The notes: a model not told the origin generated them from the sequence alone. DNA of 64,000 nt from Tragulus kanchil (GCA_022376925.1 JAIOJX010000028.1:72443001-72507000); one strand, 5' to 3'. Positions 34,931-46,965 are shown, numbered from the stretch's first letter. Numbers and translations are program-made.

Positions 34931-36884
34931 TAATAGTAGGAGACTTTAACACTCCTCTCACACCAATGGACAGATCATCCAAACAGAAAATTAGTCAAGA
35001 AACATAAGCCTTAAATGACACACTCGAAGAGATGGACCTCATGGATATCTTTAAGACTTTCCATCCAAAAGCAGAAGAATATGCTTTCTTTTCAAGTGCT
35101 CATGGAACATTCTCCAGGATAGACCACATCTTGGGCCACAAATCAAACCACAGTCAATTCAAGAAAATTGAAATCCTATCAACCATCTTCTCTGACCATG
35201 ATGCAATGAGACTAGAGATCAACTACAGGAAAAAAACTGCTAAAAACACAAACACATGGAGAATAAACAACCCATACCTAGAAAACAAACTGATTACCAA
35301 GGAAATCAAAGGAGAAATTTTAAAATTCCTAGCAGAATACAAAAATGAACACATGACAGTACAGAACCTATGGGATACCGCTAAAGCAGTTCTAAGAGGG
35401 AAATTTATAGCAATACAATCCTACCTGAAGAAACAAGAAAAATATCAAAGAGAGGACCTAGCCCAACGTTTAAAACAACTGGAGAAAGAAGAACAAAAAT
35501 ACTCTAAAGTTAGCAGAAGAAGAGAAATCATAAAGATCAAAGCAGAAATAAATGAAAAATAAATGAAAGAAAATAGTAAAGATAAATAAAATGAGAAGCT
35601 GGTTCTTTGAAAAGATGAACAAAATTGACAAACCTCTGGCCAGACTCATCATGAAAAAAAGAGAGAAGAACCAGATCAACAAACTCAAAAATGAAAAAAG
35701 ATTACAACAGATAATGCAGAAATCAAAGGGTAAAATGACAACTGATTTCAGACCTAGAGACACTCATAGACTGAAAGTGAGAGGCTGGAAAAAGATATTC
35801 CATGCAAATGAAAATCAAAAGAAAGCTGGAGTAGCAATCCTCCTATCAGACTAAATAGACTTTAAAGTAAAGAAGACTGTAACAGACAAGGCAGGTCACT
35901 ACATCATGATTAAGGGATCTATCAAAAAGGAAGACATAACAGTCACGAATATCTATGCACCCAACACAGGTGCACCTCAATACATAAGACAGATACTTTC
36001 AAACATAAAAGAAGACATTGACAGTAACACAATAATAGTAGGAGACTTTAACACTCCTCTCACACCAATGGACAGATCATCCAAATAGAAAATTAGGAAA
36101 GAAACATAAGCCTTAAATGACACACTCGAAGAGATGGACCTCATGGATATCTTTAAGACTTTCCATCCAAAAGCAGAAGAATATGCTTTCTTTTCAAGTG
36201 CTCATGGAACATTCTCCAGGATAGACCACATCTTGGGCCACAAATCAAACCACAGTCAATTCAAGAAAATTGAAATCCTATCAACCATCTTCTCTGACCA
36301 TGATGCAATGAGACTAGAGATCAACTACAGGAAAAAAACTGCTAAAAACACAAACACATGGAGAATAAACAACCCATACCTAGAAAACAAACTGATTACC
36401 AAGGAAATCAAAGGAGAAATTTTAAAATTCCTAGCAGAATACAAAAATGAACACATGACAGTACAGAACCTATGGGATACCGCTAAAGCAGTTCTAAGAG
36501 GGAAATTTATAGCAATACAATCCTACCTGAAGAAACAAGAAAAATATCAAAGAGAGGACCTAGCCCAACGTTTAAAACAACTGGAGAAAGAAGAACAAAA
36601 ATACTCTAAAGTTAGCAGAAGAAGAGAAATCATAAAGATCAAAGCAGAAATAAATGAAAAATAAATGAAAGAAAATAGTAAAGATAAATAAAATGAGAAG
36701 CTGGTTCTTTGAAAAGATGAACAAAATTGACAAACCTCTGGCCAGACTCATCATGAAAAAAAGAGAGAAGAACCAGATCAACAAACTCAAAAATGAAAAA
36801 GGAGAGATTACAACAGATAATGCAGAAATCCAAAGGATTACAAGGGACTATTATGAACAACTATATGGCAACAAACTGGAAAAC
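34513..36884 (+). pseudogene. L1-A ORF2 pseudogene (endonuclease part only)
   Basis: ORF2p supplies endonuclease and reverse transcriptase. The frame opens with MTIGSFVSIITLNVNGLN and contains CCLQETHF, VGDFNTPLTPMDRS and RIDHILGHKS of the APE-type endonuclease. Breaks visible include TGG-to-TAG in AEWIQ (near 34597), AAA-to-TAA after LLSD (34750) and CAA-to-TAA near 35006. The coding match stops near 36884, before the RT core, so no polymerase domain is present. Duplication M repeats 34643-35729. Confidence 0.85.
34643..36837. repeat. Direct duplication M (34643-35729 and 35745-36837)
   Basis: It chains with duplication L inside L1-A. The left copy lacks a GGAG block and a C present in the right copy near its end. 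A stop-creating CAG/TAG difference appears near 34983 versus 36086. Confidence 0.92.
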
Positions 36885-36960
36885 ATGAAACAGAAACAAC
36901 ACTGTAAAAATTTCAATAAAGACTTTTAAAATGGTCCATATAAAAAGCTTTTTTTTAAGA
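36885..36960 (+). mobile_element. L1-A 3' tail after internal deletion
   Basis: ORF2 is cut at AACAAACTGGAAAACATG and continues into TTCAATAAAGACTTTTAAAA, then TGGTCCATATAAAAAG. This resembles the 3' end of bovine L1 as I remember it and holds an AATAAA at 36915-36920. If correct, L1-A lost everything between early ORF2 and the 3' end in one step. Confidence 0.5.
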
Positions 36961-37722
36961 AAAATTCTTTTTAATTAATTTTTAAAACAAAGTGCAGTGA
37001 TTTTGTAAATGTAGTCATGGATGCACTTTTCTTATTTAAACAGTATATATCTGTGAGGAAAAAAGGATCTGATACAACTTTTTTTTCTACGAAAAAAAAA
37101 AAACAAGTTAGAAATGTAGGAGCAAAACATATTATTATAGAAGCCTGAGGAGTCAGTGAACAGTGAACAGTCAATCAACAGTGCCAAATTATTAATATAT
37201 AGTTAATAAAGATAATAACTGACAATGCATTTCAACGTGGCAATTAAGTGATGAGAAGTTATCTTAGTGAGAGATCTGTGTCAGCAAAATGGTGTCAATA
37301 ACAGAACCAGTTACAACCAGAATCTCTTGGCCCGTCCTACTCCTAGAATACATGTAGACTCTGGCTACTCATGTTTACTCTCTATTCCTTAAATATGCTG
37401 TTTCTTACTCCTATGATACTGCACCACACATTCTATGCTTAGTGAAATTTAGCTTTTCCTTGAAGAATCATTGGAATGTCATTTCTTTGTGATGTCTTTT
37501 CTTAGCTCTAAATTGTGTCCTTCTTTGTATTCCCACATACCTAGACTACAGTTCTATTTTGATTTTAAATCAACCTGAGCTGCGCTATATACAGTTTTGC
37601 AAGTAATTTTACTCTCCACATTAGCAGCTTCTTGATGGCAGGGTTACTAATTTATCTATGCAGCTTCCATCCTGACCCCATGCTGTGAGCCATTCTCTAC
37701 ATAATGTCTGACTCAGTAACAT
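36961..37722. other. No gene or recognised repeat
   Basis: AT-rich sequence between L1-A and L1-B with homopolymer runs near 37078-37102. No coding frame, transposon end or tandem unit is recognised. Confidence 0.5.
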
Positions 37723-37738
37723 TTTTTTTTTTTTTTTG

Positions 37739-37753
37739 CTGGAGAAGGCTCTT
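37739..37753. repeat. Target-site duplication of L1-B (left)
   Basis: CTGGAGAAGGCTCTT at 37739-37753 is repeated exactly at 44294-44308, the two edges of L1-B. The site lies in a Bov-B fragment. A further copy at 45478-45492 comes from duplication O. Confidence 0.93.
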
Positions 37754-38059
37754 TTTTTTTTTTAATTTTAATTTTTATTTTTTACATGTAAATTCCCAGA
37801 TCATTCATATGTATATCCCTGGACCTTCCCCCCACCCAGGTCCCCCCCTCCCATCCCTCCAGACCATCGCCCCAAGTGGTTGTAGGTACTCCTATTCCCT
37901 TAGCACAATGACAATAGCTATCTTTTCCACACATGACAGTATAGGTTTCCATGTTACTCCCTCCATGCCTCCCTCCCACTGTTCGGTCTCCACAATGTCT
38001 TTATGTCTATTCTCTTGTTTTTACATGAGTTCGCTGCATGTGTTATCATGACCATCTTA

Positions 38060-41000
38060 CTAGATCCCATATATATGAGTTAGTATAATATACTTGTCTT
38101 TCTCTTTTTGACTTACTTTACATTTTATGATAGGTTCTAGAGCCAGCCACCTCATTAGGACTGAGTCTTCTGCATTTCTTTTAACAGCTGAGTAGTATTC
38201 CATTGTATATATGTACCAGAGCTTCTGGATCCATTCATTTGTCGATGGACATCTAGGTTGCTTCCATGTTCTGGCTATTGTATAGAGAGCTGCAATGAAC
38301 ATTGGGGTACAGGTGCCTCTTTCAGTTTTGATTTCATCAGGATATAGGCCTAATAGTTGGATTGCTGGGTCATAGGGTGCTTCTATTTTTCATTTTTAAA
38401 GGAATCTCCATATTGTCTTCCATAGAGGTTGTATCAATTTACATTCCCACCAGCAATGCAAGAGGGTTCCCTTTTCTCCAAACCCTCTCCAGCATTTGTT
38501 GTCTGTCGATTTGTTGATGATGGCCATTCTGACAGGTGTGAGGTGGTATCTCATTGTGGTTTTAATTTGCATTTCTCTGATAATAAGAGAGGTTGAGCAT
38601 CGTTTCATGTATTTTTGGGCCATCTGTATGTCCTCTTTGGAGAGGTGTCTCTTTAGATCCTTTTCCCATTTTTTGATTGGGCTGCTCATTTTCCCTGTGC
38701 TGAGTTGTCTGAGTTGCTTGTAGATTTTGGAGATTAATTCTTTGTCTGTTCTTTCATTTGCTATGATTTTCTCCCACTCTGTGGGGTGTCTGTTCAACTT
38801 TTTGGTGATTTCTTTTGCTGTACAAAAGCTTTTAAGTTTCATGAGGTCCCACGTGTTCACTTTTCTTTTCAGTTCTGCTATTTTAGTAGGTGGGTCAGAG
38901 AAGATCTTGCTTTGATTGATGTCCTTGAGGCTTTTGCCTATATTCTCCTCTAAGAGTTTGATGGTTTCTGGTCTTACATTTAAGTCTTTAATCCATTTTG
39001 AGTTCATCTTTGTGTATGGGGTCAAGGAATGTTCCAACTTCATTTTTTGGCATGTAGCTGTCCAATTTTCCCAGCACCATTTGTTGAAGAGGCTGTCTTT
39101 GTCCCATTTGATATTTTAGTCTCCTTTGTCAAAAATAAGGTACCCATAGGTGCGTGGGTTTATCTTTGGGTTCTCGATCTTGTTCCATTGGTTGAATTTT
39201 CTGTTTTTGTGCCAGTACCATACTGTCTTGATGACTGTTGCTTTGAAGTTAGGGAGGCTGATCCCTCCAACTCCATTCTTCTTCCTCAGGATTGCTTTGG
39301 CTATTCGAAGTCTTCTGTGTTTCCATATGAACTGTGTTATTCTTTGGTCTAGTTCTGTGAAAAATGTCAATGGTAGTTGGATAGGTATTGCATTGAATCT
39401 GTAGATGATATTTGGTAGTATGGTCATTTTCACAATATTGATTCTTCCGACCCAGGAACATGGAATATCTTTCCATCTGTTTAAGTCTTCTTTAATGTCT
39501 CTCATGAGTGTCTTGTAATTTTCTGTGTACAATTCTTTTGTTTCTTTGGGCAGGTTTATTCCTAGATATATTTGATTCTTTTGGTTGCAATGGTGAAGGG
39601 GATTGCCTCTTTGATTTCATTTTCTGATTTTTCATTGTTTGTGTATAGGAATGCCAGTGATTTCTGTGTGTTGACTTTGTATCCTACGACTTTGCCGAAT
39701 TCGTTGATTAGCTCTAGTAGCTTTGTAACTGTGTCTTTGGGATTTTCTATGTATAGTATCATGTCATCTGCAGAAAGAGAGAGCTAGACTTCTTCCTTTC
39801 CAATCTGGATTCCTTTGATTTCTTTCTCTTCTCTTATTGCTGTTGCTAGGACTTCCAGGACTATGTTGAATAGTAGTGGTGAAAGTGGGCACCCCTGTCT
39901 TGTTCCTGATCTTAGAGGGAATGCTTTCAGTTTTTCACCGTTGAGGACAATGTTCGCTGTAGGCTTCTCATAGATGGCTTTTATTATGTTGAGATAGGTT
40001 CCTTCTATGCCCATTTTCTGAAGATTTTTTATCATAAATGGATGTTGTACTTTGTCGAAGGCTTTTCTGCATCTATTGAAATGATCATGTGATTTTTGTC
40101 TTTCAACTTGTTGATATGGTGTATCACATGGATTGATTTGCGGATGTTGAAGAATCCTTGCATGCCTGGGATGAACCCGACTTGATCATAATGTATGAGT
40201 TTTTTGATGTGTCGTTGAATTCTGTTTGCTAGGATTTTGTTGAGGATCTTGGCATCTAAGTTCATCAGTGAAACTGGCCTATAGTTTTCCTTTTTTGTGT
40301 TGTCTTTGACTGGTTTGGGTATCAGGGTGACGGTGGCCTCGTAGAATGTGTTTGGAAGTTTTCCTTCCTGTGCAATTTTTGGGAAGAGTTTTAGAAGGAC
40401 AGGCATTAGCTCTTCTTTAAATGTTTGGTAGAATTCAGCTGTGAAGCCATCTGGCCCTGGGCTTTTATTTTGGGGTGGAGTTTTAATCACAGATTTGATT
40501 TCTGAGTTTGTGATTGGGTTGTTAATAGTTTCTGTTTCTTCCTGGCTCAGTCTTGGGAGATTAATCCTGTCCAAGAAACTGTCCATTTCTTCCAAGTTGT
40601 GCAGTTTGTTGCCATAGAGTTGCTCATAATAGTCTCTTAGAATCCTTTGGATTTCTGCATTATCTGTTGTAATCTCTCCTTTTTCATTTTTGATTTTGTT
40701 GATCTGGTTCTACTCTCTCTTTTTCTTAATGAGTCTGGCCAGTGGCTTGTCAATTTTGTTTACCTTTTCAAAGAACCAGCTTTTTGTTTTATTTATCTTT
40801 ACTATTGTTTCTTTTGTTTCTTTCTCATTTATTTCTGCTCTGATCTTTATGATTTCTCTTCTTCTGTTGGCTTTGGGATGTTTTTGTTCTTCTTTCTCCA
40901 ACTGTTTTAAGCGGAGGGTTAGGTCATCTGCTTCATATTTTCCTAGTTTCTTGAGGTGGGATTGGATTGCTATAAATTTCCCTCTTAGAACTGCTTTTGC

Positions 41001-41865
41001 GGTATCCCATAGGTTTTGCACGGTTGTGTGTTCATTGTCATTTTCTCCTAGGAATTTTTTAATATCTGCTTTGATTTCCTCAATGATCAGTTGGTTTTTT
41101 AGGTATGTATTGTTTAATCTCCATGTGTTTGTGTTTTTAGGGTTTTTTTTTCTGGTAGTTGATCTCTAGTCTCATTGCATTGTGGTCCGAGAAGATGATT
41201 GATATAATTTTGGTTTTCTTGAACTGACTGAAGTTTGATTTGTGGCCCAAGATGTGGTCTATCCTGGAGAATGTTCCGTGAGCACTTAAGAAAGTGTATT
41301 CTTCTGCTTTTGGATGGAACGTCCTAAAGATGTCAATGAGGTCCATCTCTTCGAGTGTGTCATTTAAGGCTTGTGTTTCTTTATTAATTTTCTGTTTTGT
41401 TGATCTGTCCATTGGTGTGAGAGGAGTGTTAAAGTCTCCTACTATTATTGTGTTACTGTCAATGTCTTCTTTTATGTTTGAAAGTATCTGTCTTATGTAT
41501 TGAGGTGCACCTGTGTTGGGTGCATAGATATTCATGACTGTTATGTCTTCCTCTTGGATAGATCCCTTAATCATGATGTAGCGACCTGCCTTGTCTCTTA
41601 GAATCTTCTTTACTTCAAAGTCTATTTTGTCTTATATAAGGATTGCTACTTCAACTTTCTTTTGATTTCCATTTGCATGGAATATCTTTTTCCAGCCTTT
41701 CACTTTCAGTCTATGAGTGTCTCTAGGTCTGAAGTGGGTCTCTTGTAAACAGTATATATATGGGTCTTGCTTCTGGATCCATTCAGCCAGTCTGTGTCGT
41801 TTGGTTGGAGCATTTAATCCATTTATATTCAAAGTAATTATTGATACGAATGTTCCTATTGTCAT
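38060..41865 (-). pseudogene. L1-B ORF2 pseudogene
   Basis: Reading from 41865 down, the endonuclease opens MTIGTFVSIITLNINGLN. A TCA-to-TAA stop follows VAILI (near 41631). Further open pieces are 41574-41137 (VGDFNTPLTPMDRS, RIDHILGHKS), 41021-40710, 40595-40032 ([32 protein letters not shown]), 40035-39784 ([20 protein letters not shown]), 39762-39562, 39532-39116, 39043-38396 and 38302-38060. The RT catalytic box reads SADD in place of FADD, preceded by a stop. At least eight breaks make it non-functional. Confidence 0.92.
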
Positions 41866-43809
41866 CTTCTTAGAAATTTGGGGTTTGATTTGTAAGGCTT
41901 CTCCTACTCTTATATTTATTGGCTATATCAGGCTGTTTAACACTTGCTGTAGGGCTGGTTTTGTGGTACAGAATTCTTTTAGTTTTTGCTTGTCTGTGAA
42001 GCTTTTGACTTCACCATCGATTTTGAATGAGATTCTTGCTGGGTAGAGAATTCGTGGTTGGAGGTTGTTCTCTTTTAGCTGTTTAAATGTGTCTTGCCAT
42101 TCTCTTCTGGCCTGTAGGGTTTCTGTTGAGAGTTCCGCAGTTAAACGTATGGGGTTTCCTTTATATGTTATTTGTTGTTTGCTCCTAGCTGCTTTTAGTA
42201 ATCTGTCTTTATATTTAGTCTGCGTTAGTTTGATTAGAATGTGCCTTGGTGTGTTTCTTCTGGGGATTATCCTGTATGGAACTCTCTGTGCTTCCTGAAC
42301 TTGGTTGACTATCTCCTTTCCCATGCTGGGGAAGTTTTCAACTATAATCTCTTCAAGAATTTTTTCATAGTCTTTCTTCTCTTCTTCTTCTTCTGGAACT
42401 CCTATAATTCTAATGTTGGTGCGTTTGATATTGTCCCAGAGGTCTCTGAGGCTGTCCTCAGTTCTTTTAATTCTTTGGGCTTTGTTCTGTTCTTCAGCAC
42501 TTATTTCCACCATTCTGTCTTCCAGCTCACTTATCCATTCTTCAGCCTCTGATACTCTACTGTTGAGACCTTCTATAGTATTTTTGAGTTCAGCAATTGA
42601 GTTAGTTGTCTCCATTTGCTTATTTTTCATTTCTTGCATGTCTCTTCTCAATGTACTGAGGGGAACCTTTGTTGGGTGTGTAGATATTCATGACTGTTAT
42701 GTCTTCCTCTTGGATAGATCCCTTAATCATGATGTAGCGACCTGCCTTGTCTCTTAGAATCTTCTTTACTTCAAAGTCTATTTTGTCTTATATAAGGATT
42801 GCTACTTCAACTTTCTTTTGATTTCCATTTGCATGGAATATATTTTTCCTTCCTCTCACTTTCAGTCTATGAGTGTCTCTAGGTCTGAAGTGGGTCTCTT
42901 GTAAACAGTATATATATGGGTCTTGCTTCTGGATCCATTCAGCCAGTCTGTGTCGTTTGGTTGGAGCATTTAATCCATTTACATTCAAAGTAATTATTGA
43001 TACGAATGTTCCTATTGTCATCTTCTTAGAAATTTGGGGTTTGATTTGTAAGGCTTCTCCTACTCTTATATTTATTGGCTATATCAGGCTGTTTAACACT
43101 TGCTGTAGGGCTGGTTTTGTGGTACAGAATTCTTTTAGTTTTTGCTTGTCTGTGAAGCTTTTGACTTCACCATCGATTTTGAATGAGATTCTTGCTGGGT
43201 AGAGAATTCGTGGTTGGAGGTTGTTCTCTTTTAGCTGTTTAAATGTGTCTTGCCATTCTCTTCTGGCCTGTAGGGTTTCTGTTGAGAGTTCCGCAGTTAA
43301 ACGTATGGGGTTTCCTTTATATGTTATTTGTTGTTTGCTCCTAGCTGCTTTTAGTAATCTGTCTTTATATTTAGTCTGCGTTAGTTTGATTAGAATGTGC
43401 CTTGGTGTGTTTCTTCTGGGGATTATCCTGTATGGAACTCTCTGTGCTTCCTGAACTTGGTTGACTATCTCCTTTCCCATGCTGGGGAAGTTTTCAACTA
43501 TAATCTCTTCAAGAATTTTTTCATAGTCTTTCTTCTCTTCTTCTTCTTCTGGAACTCCTATAATTCTAATGTTGGTGCGTTTGATATTGTCCCAGAGGTC
43601 TCTGAGGCTGTCCTCAGTTCTTTTAATTCTTTGGGCTTTGTTCTGTTCTTCAGCACTTATTTCCACCATTCTGTCTTCCAGCTCACTTATCCATTCTTCA
43701 GCCTCTGATACTCTACTGTTGAGACCTTCTATAGTATTTTTGAGTTCAGCAATTGAGTTAGTTGTCTCCATTTGCTTATTTTTCATTTCTTGCATGTCTC
43801 TTCTCAATG
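41497..43809. repeat. Direct tandem duplication N (about 41497-42653 and 42654-43809)
   Basis: Copies cover the ORF1 C-terminal two thirds and ORF2 start of L1-B. The left edge of the right copy (42654-42680) is a diverged version of the corresponding left sequence, so the exact junction is blurred. Otherwise differences are few (CTTTTTCCAGCC/ATTTTTCCTTCC, TATATTC/TACATTC). Confidence 0.92.
41923..42651 (-). pseudogene. L1-B ORF1, truncated duplicate
   Basis: It encodes the same residues as the last 242 codons of the intact ORF1 at 43079-43972 and lacks the N-terminal 55. It begins at an internal ATG inside duplication N. Almost certainly not a separate gene. Confidence 0.9.
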
Positions 43810-43972
43810 CACTAATTTCCTCTAATATTCTGTTTTCAGTGTTTTGCATCCTCATTAGTATAGCTTTTCTGAATTCTCTTTCAGATAGCTTGTCTATCTC
43901 CTCCTCTGTCATTTGAAGTGGTGTTTCTCTAGCTTGGTCCTTCATTTGTACAGTGTTTCTCTGACGTTTCAT
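43079..43972 (-). CDS. L1-B ORF1p, intact RNA-binding retrotransposon protein
   Basis: An uninterrupted 297-codon frame, within the usual range for L1 ORF1p. The N-terminus (MKRQRNTVQMKDQ) is followed by a coiled coil from roughly residue 45 to 145, rich in E, K, L and I with heptad spacing (NSIAELKNTIEGLNSRVSEA). An RRM begins near NIRIIGVPEEEEEKK. The C-terminal domain carries RRNTPRHILIKL, RLTAELSTETLQARREW and ends ALQQVLNSLI. ORF1p forms trimers that coat L1 RNA in the cytoplasm. ORF2 starts 57 bp downstream (43021), as in other mammalian L1s. The partner ORF2 is dead, so any activity would only be in trans. Confidence 0.85.
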   Translation of the reverse strand: MKRQRNTVQMKDQARETPLQMTEEEIDKLSEREFRKAILMRMQNTENRILEEISALRRDMQEMKNKQMETTNSIAELKNTIEGLNSRVSEAEEWISELEDRMVEISAEEQNKAQRIKRTEDSLRDLWDNIKRTNIRIIGVPEEEEEKKDYEKILEEIIVENFPSMGKEIVNQVQEAQRVPYRIIPRRNTPRHILIKLTQTKYKDRLLKAARSKQQITYKGNPIRLTAELSTETLQARREWQDTFKQLKENNLQPRILYPARISFKIDGEVKSFTDKQKLKEFCTTKPALQQVLNSLI

Positions 43973-44293
43973 TATTAGGTTAATTTTTGTTTCTTTGTGT
44001 GTGTCTGTGTGTATGGAGTTCCTATTCCCACCAGGCTTCTTGGTTGAATTCTCCCTTCCTTTGGGTTTCTGTCCTTGTAGAAGGGTTTAGTGGTTTGTGT
44101 CTTGGGTGGTGTTAGACCTTGTTTACAGGTGAATAATCTGTAGTATTGTATGTTCTTTGATAGTGTGGGGTCTTGGAATCAGGGCTTCCGCTCTGAGGAT
44201 CCTAGGTTTGATGATTGGTCAGGGGGTGTAGGCTCTATGTCTGGTTTGCTATGGTGTTCCGTGATACTAGTTCACATGCTAGCATCTGAGGAA

Positions 44294-44350
44294 CTGGAGA
44301 AGGCTCTTGAGAGTCCTTTTGACACAAGGAGATCAAACCAGTCGATCCTT
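44294..44350 (+). mobile_element. Bov-B LINE fragment at the L1-B insertion site
   Basis: CTGGAGAAGGCTCTTGAGAG, then AAGGAGATCAAACCAGTCGA, parallels the Bov-B segment at 46618-46670. Too short to code. Copied at 45478-45534. Confidence 0.75.
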
Positions 44351-45059
44351 CTATGATCCTGAGTCCAGTGTAAATTCCTTAACTCCTCTGAGTTTCTGTT
44401 TCTTCACCTATCTAGGAAGTGGGCATACAGTTCATGTGGTAGGAGTTTCTTCTCTTTCCTCTGTTTCCAGAGTCAGAATATCTCAGTCTTGTCCACAGAC
44501 CCAAATCTGGAAACAGGTAAAGGGAACTACATGTCAGGGAGCCCAGGTTCAGTTTCTGCTTGGGGACCAAAATCTCTCCTCCCTGGTGGCTCAGCTGGTA
44601 AAGAATCTCAGTAACTTTTTATTATTATAATCATGCTATAAATATTGAACTCAACTTAATGGACATTTCTTCAATCAATTCAATAAACATTCTTTGAGGA
44701 CCTACATTATCTGAAACTACCAGAGATTTTCAGCATGGAAAGTTAAAAACAAAAAATTAATCCATACAAGTGTTTCAAATGAAGAGCTAGAAGAACATAT
44801 GAGTGAAACACAATTAAGAGCTCTTCATATAAAAACAGTAGACATTTTGCAGATCAGAAAGTTGAGGATGTCTTCATACAGGGAATCACATATAAAGACT
44901 GAACATGATTTGGGTAGAGGAATAGGTTGAACAGGCATTATAAATGATTAGTACACTCTGAGTAAAGTGAGGATTTAAGTCTGGTGCATCAAGGAATATA
45001 GAAGTGATAAGCATGTGTCTAGAGATTCATAAGCAGAAAATAGAGTCAAAGGCAATATA
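44351..45059. other. Gene-free sequence with a few repeat-like scraps
   Basis: It includes CCTCCCTGGTGGCTCAGCTG (44579), a scrap of Bov-A head, and TTCAATAAACATTCTTTGAGG near 44680, which resembles old MIR/L2-type 3' text. No coding frame is convincing. Repeated at 45535-46243. Confidence 0.4.
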
Positions 45060-46349
45060 CTCTTTCAGATAGCTTGTCTATCTCCTCCTCTGTCATTTGA
45101 AGTGGTGTTTCTCTAGCTTGGTCCTTCATTTGTACAGTGTTTCTCTGACGTTTCATTATTAGGTTAATTTTTGTTTCTTTGTGTGTGTCTGTGTGTATGG
45201 AGTTCCTATTCCCACCAGGCTTCTTGGTTGAATTCTCCCTTCCTTTGGGTTTCTGTCCTTGTAGAAGGGTTTAGTGGTTTGTGTCTTGGGTGGTGTTAGA
45301 CCTTGTTTACAGGTGAATAATCTGTAGTATTGTATGTTCTTTGATAGTGTGGGGTCTTGGAATCAGGGCTTCCGCTCTGAGGATCCTAGGTTTGATGATT
45401 GGTCAGGGGGTGTAGGCTCTATGTCTGGTTTGCTATGGTGTTCCGTGATACTAGTTCACATGCTAGCATCTGAGGAACTGGAGAAGGCTCTTGAGAGTCC
45501 TTTTGACACAAGGAGATCAAACCAGTCGATCCTTCTATGATCCTGAGTCCAGTGTAAATTCCTTAACTCCTCTGAGTTTCTGTTTCTTCACCTATCTAGG
45601 AAGTGGGCATACAGTTCATGTGGTAGGAGTTTCTTCTCTTTCCTCTGTTTCCAGAGTCAGAATATCTCAGTCTTGTCCACAGACCCAAATCTGGAAACAG
45701 GTAAAGGGAACTACATGTCAGGGAGCCCAGGTTCAGTTTCTGCTTGGGGACCAAAATCTCTCCTCCCTGGTGGCTCAGCTGGTAAAGAATCTCAGTAACT
45801 TTTTATTATTATAATCATGCTATAAATATTGAACTCAACTTAATGGACATTTCTTCAATCAATTCAATAAACATTCTTTGAGGACCTACATTATCTGAAA
45901 CTACCAGAGATTTTCAGCATGGAAAGTTAAAAACAAAAAATTAATCCATACAAGTGTTTCAAATGAAGAGCTAGAAGAACATATGAGTGAAACACAATTA
46001 AGAGCTCTTCATATAAAAACAGTAGACATTTTGCAGATCAGAAAGTTGAGGATGTCTTCATACAGGGAATCACATATAAAGACTGAACATGATTTGGGTA
46101 GAGGAATAGGTTGAACAGGCATTATAAATGATTAGTACACTCTGAGTAAAGTGAGGATTTAAGTCTGGTGCATCAAGGAATATAGAAGTGATAAGCATGT
46201 GTCTAGAGATTCATAAGCAGAAAATAGAGTCAAAGGCAATATAAGCCCAGTCTATTGAGCCATGATATACTATAATAAAAGACAAATATTTGGAGTGTAG
46301 TGAAGAACCAAAAACATTTCCAGTTTGTAAGACCATATGTCCAATAGAA

Positions 46350-46965
46350 AAAAAGGTGGCAACAGTGACAGATTTTATTTTCTTGGGCTCCAAAATCACT
46401 GTGGACAGTGACTTCAACCACAAAATTAAAAGACGCTCACTCCTTGGAACGAAAGCTATGACTAACCAAGACAACATATTAAAAAGCAGAGATAACACTT
46501 TGCAACAAAGATATGTACGGGCAAAGCTATGGTTTTTCCAGTAGTCATGTATGAATATGACAGTTAAACCATAAAGAAGGCGGAGTGCTGAAGAACTGAT
46601 GCTTTCAAATTTTGGAGCTGAAGAAGACTCTTGAGAGTCCCTTTGTCTGCAAGGAGATCAAACTGGTCAATCCTAAAGGAAATCAACCCTGGATATTCAT
46701 TAGAAGGACTGATGCTGAAGCTGAAACTCCAATACTTTGGCCACTTGATGTGAAGAGTCAACTTATTAGAAAAGACCCCGATGTTAGGAAAGATTAAGGG
46801 CAGAAAGAGAAGGGAGCAACAGAAGATGAGATGGTTGGATGACATCCGACTCAATGGACATGAGTTTGAGCAAACTCTAGGAAATACTGAAGGACAGGGA
46901 AGCCTGGCAAGCTGCAGTCCTTGGGTTGCAAAGAGCCAGCTACGACTTAGTGACCAAACAGCAAT
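46350..46965 (+). mobile_element. Bov-B LINE 3' portion, decayed ORF
   Basis: Collinear with the Bov-B C-terminal coding region and tail: GGCAACAGTGACAGATTTTA, CTTGGAACGAAAGCTATGAC, TGGTTTTTCCAGTAGTCATG, GAAGAAGACTCTTGAGAGTC, ATGCTGAAGCTGAAACTCCA, GATGAGATGGTTGGATGACA, AGGACAGGGAAGCCTGGCAA. Three frames (46290-46544, 46612-46797, 46781-46972) carry pieces of the former reverse-transcriptase C-terminus, so it is frameshifted. Bov-B is the RTE LINE that supplies the machinery for Bov-A SINEs. Confidence 0.88.

Larger units (their letters stand above)
37754..44293 (-). mobile_element. L1-B, ruminant L1 on the minus strand
   Basis: It starts with a T run (reversed A tail), then a 3'UTR-like C-rich zone (37790-37990), reversed ORF2, ORF1 and about 320 bp of 5'UTR. 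An exact 15-bp target-site duplication bounds it. Duplication N and part of O lie inside or across its right end, so the real element is about 5.4 kb. The 5' leader is unlike that of L1-A and L1-C, and either short or 5'-truncated. Confidence 0.9.
43876..46243. repeat. Direct tandem duplication O (43876-45059 and 45060-46243)
   Basis: 1184-bp unit with no length difference. It starts inside L1-B ORF1 and runs through the L1-B 5' end, the right target-site duplication, the Bov-B fragment and about 700 bp of unassigned flank. A second L1 5' end at 45060-45477 therefore has no L1 body attached to it. Confidence 0.94.

Noticed and set aside
38496..43916. Many + strand frames over L1-B
   Set aside because: Antisense shadows of the minus-strand L1 ORF1 and ORF2.
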